Below are positions 16,582 through 27,906 of a DNA stretch of 64,000 nt, piece by piece. The DNA comes from Hypomesus transpacificus (lineage: Eukaryota; Chordata; Actinopteri; Osmeriformes; Osmeridae): contig NC_061068.1 of the NCBI RefSeq assembly GCF_021917145.1, positions 9,241,724-9,305,723 of the forward strand. Reading direction: 5' to 3'. Numbering within the stretch: position 1 is the stretch's first letter; each line of letters begins with the position of its first letter. A program made the translations under genes and the position numbers. The notes under the pieces are model-generated. The model worked only from the letters and a program-made list of their open reading frames with translations. It was not told where the DNA came from and ran no database searches.

Positions 16582-19563
16582 ATGATGTCAACCAATCACA
16601 TAGAAAATATGGTTGACTTGGAGATAGAAGAGCAACTAAAAGGAATAAAAAAGAGAGACTTATCACAGACATATTTTTATAAGATGGCATGCAGAGCGTT
16701 CGGCCCAGCCAAAAGACGAAACAGGGTTATTATTGCACAACCAATGCGTAGGTTGAATTCCATTCAGGTGCCTTCGAAGCAGATGACAAGTAGCAAAAAT
16801 CGAAGTGTTCCTGTGGTTGCGCCTGGATTAGGGGACCGAGACCACCACGGGGCATTGCTGACAACTATGCTACTAGGAAAAGATGTTGCTAATCATCGAG
16901 ACTGGGTTGAGCAACGGAGGGTCTTTCGCAAGGAGCTCGATAATATCGGGAACTTGTCAAAGTGGCTTCACGCCAAGCCAACAGTAACCGAGCTTGAAAT
17001 GCTTGTAGTTGAGAGAGAAAAAAACACAGAGAAAACTACCTCACCAAAGGTTTGGAGTTCTTTTGTATACATCCCCAGATAGGCTACTTGCAAGGTGGGA
17101 TTCGTTTGTATTGTCTATATAGCCTGCTGAAAGTTCTGAACACATTTAAGACGAGTTCAAAAAAGTATTTTCTCTCCAGAGCGGAGCAGGTGCCCTCGAG
17201 ACTCATCCAACGCTTTGGAACACTGATTTAAGGGAGTGGAAGGGTAGGCCTAATTCCCAGCAGAGCGAACTGAAAGAAATTAAACGGTATCTCACCAACG
17301 AGCTATGCACGAATGAGACAGCCAAACGTCTAGACAAACTTGGCACCGGGAAGATCATTAGCCGTGAGGACCTGCGATCTGCTTTGGAGAAGGTATTAAT
17401 CTAATTCAAGACTTTAATTGCCTGAACCCAAATTGTGATGTCATGATCTAACAATGAAGTCTATTTGTGACCAGGAGGGAATCCCGATGGCTCGTGGGCG
17501 CCTGGATAAGATGGTGTCCTGTCTGATCGGAAGGGAAGGGGACTCATTGACAGTGAAGAACCTGGCTAAGGATATCAAGGCTTGGAGCCAGGACATTGTG
17601 ACCAGGACAAGCGATGCCAAATGCAGTCTGGCAGAGACAGATGATCTTCCCCTGTACTTGCCAGAGGACACTTGCCTGGAGAGGGGGGTCGCCATGGGAG
17701 AGACAGAGAATGTGAGGATCAGTGAGCAGTATGCCCCTTGTTTTCCAGGTAGGTAGCCTATTCAACACCAGTTCTAATCCTGAATTACAGCTATAAAATG
17801 AACCTTTGTCAGCCCTTCACCCCCCCCCCTCACTTTTGTTCCTCCACTTCTGTCCATGTATCTCAGAGCAACAGCTATGGAACCAGAGATCTCTGCCAGC
17901 TCGGACGGGTCACCACTGTCCCCAGCGACTGTCCAACATCAAAGCTGAGCTGTGTCCAAGTACGCCACCGTGGTCGCAGGAGGAGCAGGCTTGCATCCTG
18001 CAGCACCGGCGCTCCAGGGGGATGGTGAGGGATAAGAGCTACTGTTGAGCTGGGCTTAAAGAATGCAGGCCTTGTTGACTGGTATCGATCTCTTTCTCTA
18101 TGTGTAAATTGCCCTTCATCTTGGGTTTCAACAACACAAGGTGTGTTGTAGTTTCAGACGGTTGGAGACTATATAGGAATGGCCTGTCACTAGACTTAGA
18201 ATGGCGCCGTGGTTCAAATCTGTCCACTGGCATCCTGACCTCTTGTTCCTTGTTTCCAGGAGGGCATGCGTGATGAAGAGGTGCTGGCTATCATGAGGAT
18301 GCTATGCCAGATTGATCCCAAGCAGGACGCCCACTCCCAGCCGTCCTCTCTGGGAGGGAGCACGGGCCTGGCTGTGGACCGCTTCAGGAGGCAGTGTTTA
18401 GGGGAGTACCTGGATACACTGGATCAGTGTCGCAAAAAGGGAGTTTCTGTCAGTCAGTCCTCATTGGAGAAAGGTGAGCCAGACAATACAGACATTGCAC
18501 ACACATGCAGTACACAGACAAGCATGAGACATCCAAACGTGGAACAAATACTACTAATGCAACTGATCTAAAAAGATATATATCATTGGCAATTTGCAAC
18601 ACATTTATCTCAGCTGCTTGAGTACAGAGCTTATGACCATCGCCTTTGAGAAGGATCAAAAGTATTTCAATCCAAACATTGTGTACTCTCCAGTGCTCCT
18701 GCACCCGGGGGATTGTAACATGAGGGGTCCAGAGCGTCCTGTACTGAGGCAGGCAGGGTCCACCCCGCTCCCAGGCTGTGGGGGCCGTCTGAGGGGCTGG
18801 CTCAACTGGGACCATGGAGCCACCCCCCAGGACGAGAAGGAAGAGCAAGATAGCCAAGAGGAAGCAGCCACACACAAAGTCCCTAAACTGATGTGAGTTG
18901 TGGATGGTTGTTGTATAATAACACTAACAACGGGAGAATAACACAGTTATTAGCAACAATGCATGGCACAGACTGTATTTTATGTGTATATCACATTGTC
19001 ACATAACACCTCCCCTTTCCCTTCCCAGGCCTGTGTACCCCTCCAGAAGATCAGTCCACCGCAAGCCCAAGATGATGACGCTGTCTACTGGTCTTGCTGA
19101 GGTTGGGCATAAGACTGAGTGCTGGATGACAAGGGAGGAGTATATTCGTATGTCTAGGTAGGCATGACACATCCTTAAAGAGTAACAGTGTGGGTACATT
19201 TTCAATATTCAGGAACTTTGTGCATCGATAGGGTTGAGATGATCACTTGATTTTCTTTTCTTTTGCGAATGTATTCAAACCACAAGTTAACATAGTACTC
19301 TGGACTCTAATACAATGTATGTGTGTTGAATTCGAATCAGAAACAAGGAGCCCTCCTACAGACGGGCCAACCCTAATGCTTTCTGGCCTGGCCAGGATGA
19401 CCATGTCAGACTCTATCTGCCCCAGGTGGGCATTTCCCCTCAGGAAGTTCTCTTCCAGCACATCGTCCGCTCTCCAGCTCCCAGCCGTGGGAACTGGCCC
19501 ATTGACAGCCAAGGATACTCCACCTCAGGAGACATTGATGGACATAAGGCCTACACTCTGTAG
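16582..19563 (+). CDS. efcab12: EF-hand domain-containing protein 12 (complete copy)
   Basis: Likely cilium- or sperm-linked EF-hand protein of unknown biochemical role (family knowledge is thin). Exons: 16582-17049, 17180-17392, 17475-17748, 17867-18024, 18260-18473, 18694-18892, 19029-19157, 19341-19563; 1878 bases, 625 residues. Family-like features as I recall them: RRNRVIIAQPM, then DWVEQRRVFRKELDNIGNLSKWL, and a C-terminal block with NAFWPGQDDHVRLYLPQVG and a final SGDIDGHKAYTL. Exon 2 carries one degenerate EF-hand-like loop (DKLGTGKIISRE): position 1 is Asp and position 6 Gly, but position 3 is Leu, so calcium binding is doubtful. Exon 1 ends at a weak donor (gtttgg). Exons 3-8 recur 15 kb downstream as a damaged partial copy. 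Gene name rests on memory of the human protein. Confidence 0.75.
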
Positions 19564-19805
19564 ATCTAGGTCAATCCTCTCGATTGATCCAATATGAATT
19601 TTTCTATTGAGTGCGTATTATACCAAATGATGTTTATTTCGTTTTTGAAAGGTAATCAATGGCACATTGCAGAAGTATTTTTGAAGGGTCATTTTTTATC
19701 TTCACCAGCGTAGTGGGAACTGAGGGTATACTCTAAAAAGACTGTTTTTTTTTTACGATGTGTGAATAAAAAAATGTTTTTAAAAGAAGGGGGTATACTC
19801 TGTAT
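17455..19805 (+). repeat. Segmental duplication, unit A
   Basis: This segment, from just before efcab12 exon 3 to just after its 3'UTR, matches 32345-34842 in the same orientation with only scattered differences, introns included. Homology begins around the shared ctatttgtgacca and ends after gaagggggtatactc. Unit A holds the intact exons. Confidence 0.95.
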
Positions 19806-19860
19806 CAGAATCATCTTTATTGGCCAAGTACATTTCCACATACAAGAAAGAAAGAAAGCT
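19801..19860 (-). mobile_element. Short LINE-like 3' tail
   Basis: The sequence atcagaatcatctttattgg followed by ccaagtacatttccacatac resembles the reverse complement of the 3' end shared by fish LINE-type repeats (ending in TGATTCTGA units). It starts exactly where homology between the two duplicated efcab12 segments stops. Only the tail is present. Confidence 0.5.
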
Positions 19861-20938
19861 TAATAGTTAGACTTACCATAGCTTACTGTCAACTTTAAAT
19901 TCAAACGAAATGCCATGAAATTCACACTGCCTTCAATTTATCATCAGTGTAGAAATGTGGCCTGTGTTTTATGTTCATCATACAAAACCAAACGCCTATT
20001 AATGGATATAACATGATCTAACAAGACTTGGTAATAATGTAATAAATAAAAGCTTGAGAACTGTGCCAAAAATATATTTTATTGAACATTTGCCTTTGAA
20101 AGGGGCATATTCACAGAACCATAGGCTAGGCTACAAAGACGTTTCCATCAGATGTAAGTGGGGGTGAAACATAGTCACTGAGGACCTTCATTGTCCCACA
20201 AAAGCAGTCTGGCTTGATGACACGATCAGAAAAAGAATAATGGGTGTGTTTAACAAAAGCTTCTGAAGGCAAGACTAATATTATTTAAATATATATCATT
20301 TCCTATTGTGGTTAACAGTTAAAGTATTAATCTTCGTCTTTGCTCCAGATAGACATGTCAACAATCTATGCTAGCGCTTAACATAATAGCCTATATTTGC
20401 CTTCATGTCATGAACGATTTTAAGAAAAATCACATCTGTTTTAAAATAACGGGAATAAACTATATTAACAACATTTCATGTATGTGTGAGTGTGACAACG
20501 ATTTGCTAAACTTGCTACAACAAGGCAGGCAACTCAAGCCATTTCTCCTTGTGCTCATTCAATATAAGTCTATGGCTCATTCATCTCAATGTAAATCGGC
20601 TATAGGCCAATGTGAACTTTTGTGCTCGTGCCCTGTTAGTATCCGCGAGCACATTTGCAGGCAACTTTTATTGATGTAGGCAATTAAATGGGGTGCTAGT
20701 TTACCCATTTCGGATTGGTTTCAAACTTAGCAAAAATCAGGAACAATTATTCAATGAAAAAGCTAGTAGTATGAGCCAGGTTCGAGAATCGAACACAAAT
20801 TATTGGGGGAGATAGTTTTGTAAATGTTGACTGGAGTTAATAGAATAAAAACGACCGGAAGAGTCGGGAACCTAACCGTAAATGCAATACCACCTACATC
20901 CACCGGGGTCGTTGCTTCAAGCCGAGGGGTGGGGGTCT
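19861..20938. other. Non-coding spacer
   Basis: AT-rich sequence with no gene I can support. One open frame of about 100 codons at 20368-20679 shows no family resemblance and no splice or start context. Confidence 0.5.
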
Positions 20939-20990
20939 GGTCACGGGCAGAGCCATAGAAAAAGATTTTTTCTATGGCTCTGGTCACGGG
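20939..20990. mobile_element. Tiny palindromic insert 1 with 9-bp direct repeats
   Basis: A near-perfect palindrome (20948-20982), arms cagagccatagaaaaa and its reverse complement around a 3-base loop, sits between two copies of ggtcacggg (20939-20947 and 20982-20990). The layout is that of a roughly 34-base insert with a 9-base target-site duplication. A second insert with the same arms lies 180 bases away. Length, palindromy and 9-bp duplication would suit a minimal Mutator-like MITE, but no such family is known to me. Confidence 0.7.
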
Positions 20991-21122
20991 TAGCCACATG
21001 GGTAGCCATCGTTCTTTTCCTCTTCTTCTTGAGCTTGAAGTTTCCCGCTTCCCAGGAGTGCTTGACTGAAGGGCTGTGCTCTGATAGGTCAGAAATTGGT
21101 TCGATTGCATTGAGGCTCGATT

Positions 21123-21178
21123 GCTGTAGGCCAGAGCCATAGAAAAAGAAAATCTTTTTCTATGGCTCTGCTGTAGGC
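21123..21178. mobile_element. Tiny palindromic insert 2 with 9-bp direct repeats
   Basis: The insert spans 21132-21169. Its 17-base arms (agagccatagaaaaaga and the exact reverse complement) flank a 3-base loop, and it is bounded by gctgtaggc at 21123-21131 and again at 21170-21178. It shares the arm sequence, the leading C and the 9-bp direct repeat arrangement with insert 1, while the flanking duplicated sequences differ, as expected for two independent insertions. Confidence 0.75.
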
Positions 21179-21204
21179 TACCTGTTCTCGATATCCCGGA
21201 TGTT

Positions 21205-21375
21205 AAAAAACAGAATTTTTTAAGCTCTAACATTTTCGGGTCGAATTTGATGGACTCGAATTTTTTGGGCTCGAATTTTTTCAGCTCGAAAATTTTCGGA
21301 TTGAATTTGATAGGGTCGAGTTTGTTATGGTTGAATTTTTAAGATCACATTTTTTGGGCTCGAATTTGAGCAACC
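21205..21375. repeat. Degenerate tandem repeat around (g)gctcgaatttttt
   Basis: Roughly ten imperfect units of about 15-20 bases, each built on gctcgaa or gtcgaa followed by a T-run and then tttcgg, ttgggc or ttcagc. Spacing is irregular. No coding potential. Confidence 0.7.
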
Positions 21376-21637
21376 TGAATTTTATTTTACATTGAAATAT
21401 ATTCAGATGAGAATTCAGTGTTGTTTCAATTTCAATATTACGTATTCGATGCCTTTTAAAATTCAAAACATTATGGCACTGATTTGCTCCCATAGCGAAT
21501 CCGCTTCCAGGATGATGATCTAATATTGTTTTGATTTGAATTCATGACAACTATATAAGAGCTTGATTCATTCGCAATCTGCTCCAACGGTCTTCAGCGA
21601 AGTCATCGATACGTAAGGTTGGCGACGATATTTAGCC

Positions 21638-22757
21638 ATCACATCTAGGGTTGCCACCCGTCCCGTATAATACGGGACCGTCCCGTATTGAACAATACAA
21701 TTTACCGTCCCGTACTGAGTCAATACGGGACGCAATATGTCCCGTATTTTCGTGCTAAACCTACTCTAATGCTTATGTTACGTTTTCACATGCTCCTACA
21801 TGAGAAATAATATCATAAAACCAAGAGTTTCACGAGACATGGTAACAATGACGTTGAGTAACAGTGACTGCCTGTCATTCTGATAATCAAAATAAGATAG
21901 TCCCACGTGTAGCACGTCGATGATGATTGTAATGACTTGGCATTCTAATAATCAAGTTCCTGCCTCGATCTCTTAAAGGAGCCCTGCTCTTTTAACAGTT
22001 GTTCTGATCAGCTTGATGCATTTATCTTCACAACTAATTGTATTGTTAATTTAATTTCACAAATAAATTAAATATCCATCATAGTGGTCTTTGGTGGTCA
22101 ACCAGGTCATTTGCTATTTTTGAGTTTATCAATGGTTTCTTGCTTCTTCCAAACTAAATAGTAAATTTTGACAGACCAAACAAATTTCACATGTCCAGGA
22201 TCTGGTGTTTTAATCCTTAAAGCCCCCACAAACAATCAAAACAATACTTAACTGTGATTCATATTTTGTTCAACAGTAGACTTCCAGTATAGGATTCAGT
22301 ATAGGATTGTGAAAGAAAACTCTTCAAATTGCACAGATGCCAGTTTAATTATGTTTAGTCATGGGTCAGATGGCTGAGCAGTTAGGGCGTTGGGCTATTA
22401 TTCAGAAGGTCGTTGGTTCGATTCCAGGCCGTGCAAATTGACGTTGTGTCCTTAGGCAAAGCACTTCACCCTACTTCCTCGGGGGGAATGTCCCTGTACT
22501 TACTTGAAGTTGCTCTGGATAAGAGCGTCTGCATTAATGTTATGTTTAGAGTGGCAGAGGAATTTAAGTTGATGCATAAAAAGGCACAATTTGGTTAAGA
22601 AAACAATCACCAGAATGCAGGAAATGAAGTATTTAACACCGAAAATCTCCTGGGGGGACAACCCCCAGACCCCCGCTTAAATATTTCCCCCCGACATTGG
22701 CCACAGCCAAGGCGTCCCTTATTTGACCACATTGGAGGTGGCAACCCTAATCACATC
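21638..22757. mobile_element. Non-autonomous hAT DNA transposon
   Basis: The element (21646-22749) has perfect 13-base terminal inverted repeats, tagggttgccacc and ggtggcaacccta, flanked by identical 8-bp target duplications ATCACATC (21638-21645, 22750-22757). An 8-bp duplication is the hAT signature. Near the left end, several copies of tcccgta/tacggga in both orientations form subterminal repeats. There is no transposase frame. A SINE is nested inside at 22359-22539. Confidence 0.9.
22349..22549 (+). mobile_element. tRNA-derived SINE nested in the hAT element
   Basis: The SINE body is 22359-22539, with a 10-bp target duplication TTATGTTTAG on each side (22349-22358, 22540-22549). The head has an A box (tggctgagcagttaggg) and a consensus B box (ggttcgattcc), the two internal RNA polymerase III promoter parts. 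The tail ends in ggataagagcgtctgc, shared by a common fish SINE group. Another copy, reversed, lies at 33084-33274. Confidence 0.9.
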
Positions 22758-24302
22758 CTTTGAGAACAAATTAGCTACAGTACCTAACATTAGATAGCAG
22801 ATAGGGAGATACTTTTCAATTAAACAATTTCACTCTCGAAGTAGGCTAGCCTACTATTGATGATTGATTGTCTAATAATGCCAACCGAATCACAGCTTTG
22901 CTAGCTAATTATTAGCAATGTATACTGTACAGTACTGTACTCTTAACTAAAATGCATTCGGTCAATTTAAGAATTTAAGATAGAAGTAATCTACTCAGCA
23001 ATTATTTTCTCTTTTGTAATTTTTATTAAAATTACAACGTTAGGGTAAAATATACACACATTTGGGAAAAGTCAGGCTCCTATTGTAATTTTTTTTTTTT
23101 AACTGTTATTACAGTTGCTAAATTTAACAGTCAAATGGACTGAATTGCCTATATATGCCACGTACCTCCGCTCCACGGTCTCAGCCACCACGTTCAGTTC
23201 CTGTCTCTCTGTCAACGCAATAACAATGGCTGCATTTTTCACCCGCTCACTCCTGGATCTCCCAACAATATCCCTGACAGATGTGAGCAGAATTATCCAG
23301 GCTAATTCAGCCACAGCCACCGCAAGAAGGGGGAAAAGGATTTAAACTCTACGTTTCGAATTATGTCCATAATTATGAAGGTACGGTTAAAATTAAGTGT
23401 TTGCCTAGCGTACATGTTAGCGAGAGTAGCTAACGACGTTACTGTAACGCTCAGTTGCACTAATCATCCTTATTACTGTTGTATTTTGTCCAGTGTCTTA
23501 TTGGTATAATGTATTAAACCGTAATTCAATGTTAATCACAGTTTCAAACCAGGGTCTGGCAGGGCTAACAATTAGGTGTCAGTGCTACCGATCAATGAGG
23601 ATAAGTCAACCTTTATTAAGTTGTAAACAAATGTGATGCATTCCCAACTATCTTTTGTCATGAATTTCACCAACATTGCAGGTACCGGTAGACATTATCC
23701 TGATATTAACCACAGAAGAATTCACCTGGCATGACGTTTGAACAGTAACACAATGTTGGCATGTCGACTGTCCATGTGATGTCGATTCAACCTGTAGCTT
23801 CTCATGTAGCGAGCCACTTCAAAGCTAACAAGCACAACAAAAGTAGCTCAATACACGCTACAGGTTAAATCGACATCACATGGAGACTTAGATTGCTACA
23901 ATTACTGGTAGCTTAGCTCACTACATTTTCCAAGTACCTTACCCAACACTTATTTTTAGGCTACACGTAGCCACGTACCCAATACACTGTCTTCTACAAT
24001 CTAGGTAACATTAGATTACATTGCAGCGGAAGTAAACGTGGTGACTGAGAGTTTTAGGCGGAAGTACGTCAGCTCACCGTGGCATATAGGCAATTGTTAA
24101 AAGTCCTAGTGATGTTATCTCAACATTCATGGAATGCTTGCTGTCCAATCAAATGACTTGAACATTTGGTTGAATGAAGAACCCACGTAAAAAAAATACA
24201 GCATTTTCTTTATTTCGAGCCTTGTCTCTGGTGTTTGTTTTCTCGTTACGCCGTCACAGTGGAGCCGTAAAGATATAGGTGTCATACAAACGCTCACAAT
24301 AG
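22758..24302. other. Non-coding, AT-rich spacer
   Basis: No gene supported. Open frames of 73-76 codons overlap on both strands at 23099-23345, without family match. The segment holds the fold-back at 23771-23884. Confidence 0.5.
23771..23884. repeat. Inverted repeat, 28-bp arms
   Basis: Left arm 23771-23798 begins tccatgtgatgtcgatt; the right arm 23857-23884 is its reverse complement with one mismatch. The loop is 58 bases. I see no clear target duplication. Confidence 0.85.
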
Positions 24303-25674
24303 GAAGCGGTTCAACGGGACATACACCCAAGTCCTGGGGAAACCGTGAGTCATCAATACAAGGCAGACCTATCCAGGCTCCCTCTCCAGATTCTCATGTG
24401 CTTCAGAGACCATCCCTTTTTTTGTGTCTCACATTGATGTTCTATGTGTGTGTCTTGCAGGCCTGTGGTGGTGTGTGGGCACCTTTCCGGGGAGAGGTTT
24501 ACACTGACCTTCTCTTCCTGGGGGAGTGAGTACAGCTCTGACAGCCTCTGTCAGCTCCACCACTTTATCTGACCCCCCCAAACACGTCCAGTTTCAGGCT
24601 TATATGCAACAGTTGTTGGTTCTGCTCCCCTCCACTGATTCCTGGCAGTCTGTATATCCAAAGTCTTACATGGTTTAGTATTTTAATTCTCAGTCTCCCC
24701 CCTTCCTCTCTCAGCTTCTGCCCTGATACTGGACTGGAGGACTTTCTGGGCAGTCTCTCGGGGCATGTCAAGTATTATCAGGGCTCAGTGAAGACGAGCA
24801 CAGGACAACAACACACTGAACAGGTACGCACACACACTCACAGACATGCTCACACACACACACAAATCTCCACACATCAACGCCGTCTCTCCTGTGTCGT
24901 CTCATTCTAGTATGATCACCGTCAAGACGTATCATCCCGAAAACAAGGGTGATTGTCAAAATATTGAAGCCCAGCAACAAGGTAATACCTCCCCACACAG
25001 TCTGCTCTGTGTTCCTGTGTGTGTGTGTGTTAGGGTGTCAAGTGTTCCTGTCCCTGTGTGTCCTAGTTCCTGGTACAGAATATCCCAGACTGGAAGTGGA
25101 GCTTTGGCGATGCGGCCTTGTGTCCGATGGAGCTCTAGCTGGGCTTCATGGCACAGAGCTGCAGGGTGCCAGGACTGTCTAGGCTGCTGGCTAATCTGTT
25201 CACAATGCAGAGTAAGGTGGAGGTAAGGAGTCAGCAATGGCTACACACACACACACACATGGGCCAAAGACTCTTTAGATCTATTGCGATTCAAACAACT
25301 TTATTGAACCCTAAAAGATCAGTTTATCTGCAGCTCACACAGCCCACGCACACAACTTAACAGCTCTCTATGTTTGTGACCTGCAGCAGGAAGGTGACTC
25401 GTGGAAGAACCTCTACAGAGAGGGGATGTACAACGAGGTCTACACAGAGCACCTCTCCTGGCCTTTTAGAGGCATGACCTTCGCCCAAGCCAGCAAGTGA
25501 GTCACTGCAGCCCAGCTTCAGCCTGAGGGGAGAGTGTAGTCCTGTCCCCACAGAAACATGCTAGTTGAACGTGTGTGTGTGTGGTGTTTGTGTTGGGCAC
25601 TTCAGGCTCTGCTTCCTGAAGCTGGGCGTGCTGCTCATCGGCATAGCAACATACAGCGAAGACAACGAGATGAG
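24303..25674 (+). pseudogene. Fragment of a Slo-type (BK/Slo3-like) potassium channel gene
   Basis: Six to seven exon-like blocks with splice signals, in order, match the RCK1 region of Slo channels: 24303-24344 (KRFNGTYTQVLGKP), 24461-24525 (VVVCGHL), 24715-24823 (EDFLG...HVKYYQGSV), 24911-24981 (ITVKTYHP, then KTRVIVKILK in the next frame), 25067-25222 (NIPDWKWSFGDAALCPMEL, a TAG, then LGFMAQSC...LSRLLANLF), 25387-25496 (SWKNLYREGMYNEVYTEHLS, FRGMTFAQAS), 25606-25674 (LCFLKLGVLLIGI). Family order is as in KCNMA1/KCNU1. MTFxQxSxLCFxKL and VPGL lean toward Slo3 (KCNU1). Defects: one in-frame TAG, one clear one-base frameshift, and one RCK1 exon missing. No pore, voltage sensor or RCK2 is in the window. 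It is therefore a relic of a host gene, in unusually readable condition. Confidence 0.8.
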
Positions 25675-25776
25675 GTGCTTGACTTCCTGTTGACACCCCA
25701 TGCATTTTCTGTTCAAAAGATATGTTGGTTGTGTCTCATGTTATCATACATAACAAAAATGATCTTTTCTCTCTCT

Positions 25777-25830
25777 CACTCACTCACTCACTCACTCACT
25801 CACTCACTCTCACACACACACACACCTTCT
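25777..25830. repeat. (CTCA)n then (CA)n microsatellite
   Basis: About nine CTCA tetranucleotides followed by CA dinucleotides, just beyond the last Slo-like block. Confidence 0.95.
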
Positions 25831-27906
25831 ACACATGTCAGGCCTCTGAACATCGTCAGAGAATAAGTAGACTGCAGCTGCTTGCCCTGGCGCTCAGCAC
25901 TGCGTAAGCACTAAGTGGAGGAGGTGCGGCGGGGGCTTGTGAGCGCCGCAATTCTCAAATAAATGCCCCGTCAGATAACGAAACACATTTGGGGGGAATT
26001 GATGACAGAGTAATTTTATACTTAAATATTGATGAATGAAGAAAAGATTTGGCAAAAGGACACATGCATGAGCACCACTAGAGGTCTGTCTGTGCACGTG
26101 CTGCAGTAAGCAAAAGAAGAAATGAATGCACAATCACTTAGCGCCTAATATGAACAGGGCGGGGCTATTGTGACACAGACCTGCTTGAAAAATGAGTAAT
26201 TTACAACTTGTAATACAAAACTGTATTTCTCAATAAAACTTTGGCATGATGTGAAGTTTTACGGCGGCATATTAGGGCCAGTGTAAGTTTAAAAAAAAAA
26301 GACGGAGGAGGGGTGTTCTGCATGTTTTAAAGTCACACATTTGCTAGAAAAATAATTGTACATTTGCGAGAAAAAAAGCAATTAAGTAAACCAGTCATTT
26401 TCCTTTCCCCCCTTAGAACATGATTGAGTAAGCAAAACTCCTATCTACCACACACACACACACACCCTCCCTTCTCACTCCTCAATAAATAAAGACGTAC
26501 TTTGAATATGATGAAAGTATTTGCAAGATGGTTATATTGTTAACTAGTCTGCTCTATGTCTGAACATAATATATTACTGTCAGCTGCAACAGCGCCCCCC
26601 CTGGCCCCTGTGATTTGACAGAGCTCTCCATCAGTGCACTTCAACAGCGGCCGTATGACAGTCTGGACTATGGCACTGAGGATGGAGATAGTTACATCTA
26701 TGAGCATCAACAATAGGTTTACTAGCACAATCACGTTGCTCTGTTTTACATCCATGTTGTGAATCTAGGACTAGCCTTATGGCTTGAGCACCCCTAAAAA
26801 GGGTCTAAAATCGCCACTGAACTAGACATAACAAAGAATACGTCTTATGTTGGAGAGTCTTCATGTTCAGACAGTTGTGTTTTACTGTAGCTTACTATAA
26901 ATGCCTCGATATAGCTCAAACTAATAATTTTCTAATTTACCTTTCACGTCGCTGACTTCAAGTCAAAGAACGCCTTGCGAGTTATTCAATCTGGTTGAAT
27001 TAACCAATTAGGTGAAGCCTACTCAGGCGCAACCAATAGTTGCATTCAGTGGGACAACCAATTCCGAAGAAGGAGAATAGGTGCATTGTGGGATTCGTCG
27101 TTTTCAAACGGCCAACAAACACATTCACATGTGATTTCAGTGTTGTGGAGGTTGCATTTTCTGTCTGATTCCCCCATTCGTTTAATACAATTGTATGGAA
27201 ACTTTGATAACACAATATGCATAGAGTAGGGCCTAGTCTACATATTTGTTTTTCTATGTATACTTTCAGAGTACAGCGATCTCACAGCTTTCTAGGCTGC
27301 TACTTCAGTTTCTTTATCTGTTGGTTGGTGTGCACTGATCCCATGAATAAACGTTTGTGTTTGATCTGCTATGCAGCCGGTTTCATATTAGTCTGTCCAA
27401 CAACAGGGAATGTAAGGCTAACAACGAGGTCAGGGTTGGTCATGATCTTCAGAATCAGTATCAGAATGGGATTTATTCGCCATTGAAAGTTTGCACAGAC
27501 AAGGAATTTGCTTTGGCAGGAAGGTGCATACAATAAACATAGGAATCTCACATTTAAATATGTGGTCTAACTATACTAAGGATACATAAACTGGCAATAC
27601 TAAGTGGAATACAACAAAATAAAATATAAGTGGGCATAAAATAAAATACAAGTTGCCAATTTACAATATTAAATACAATCTTTATATCTTTAATATAGGC
27701 CTAATATGAATATCACATAATACACATCTCACATAGCCAGAATGCAAGAAATGCAGCAGTAAGTCATTTGTACAAATACAGTAAAATAGCAAGAATAAAC
27801 AATTTATTTATGTAAATAATAATTCAAATGTTTCTATTCCAAATAGCTATTTTCAAGTCATTTTCAGTACAGTAAAGTAATCCAGAGGTAATAGAAGGTG
27901 CAGTGT
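25831..27906. other. Non-coding spacer
   Basis: No gene supported. Contains a short CA run (26447-26466), A-rich spots (26290-26300) and a LINE-like tail (27451-27545). Confidence 0.5.
27451..27545 (-). mobile_element. LINE-like 3' tail
   Basis: Starts with cagaatcagtatcagaatgg, a simple-repeat end, then gaaagtttgcacagacaagg and ctttggcagg. It is the same tail as in the fold-back at 2305-2416 and related to 19801-19860. Only the tail is seen; no reverse transcriptase frame is present. Confidence 0.5.

Noticed and set aside
18450-18877. Minus-strand open frames across efcab12 exons 5-6
   Set aside because: They cross an intron and mirror sense coding sequence; the same shadow recurs in the second copy.
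23099-23345. Overlapping open frames on both strands
   Set aside because: About 75 codons each, no family likeness, no exon signals.
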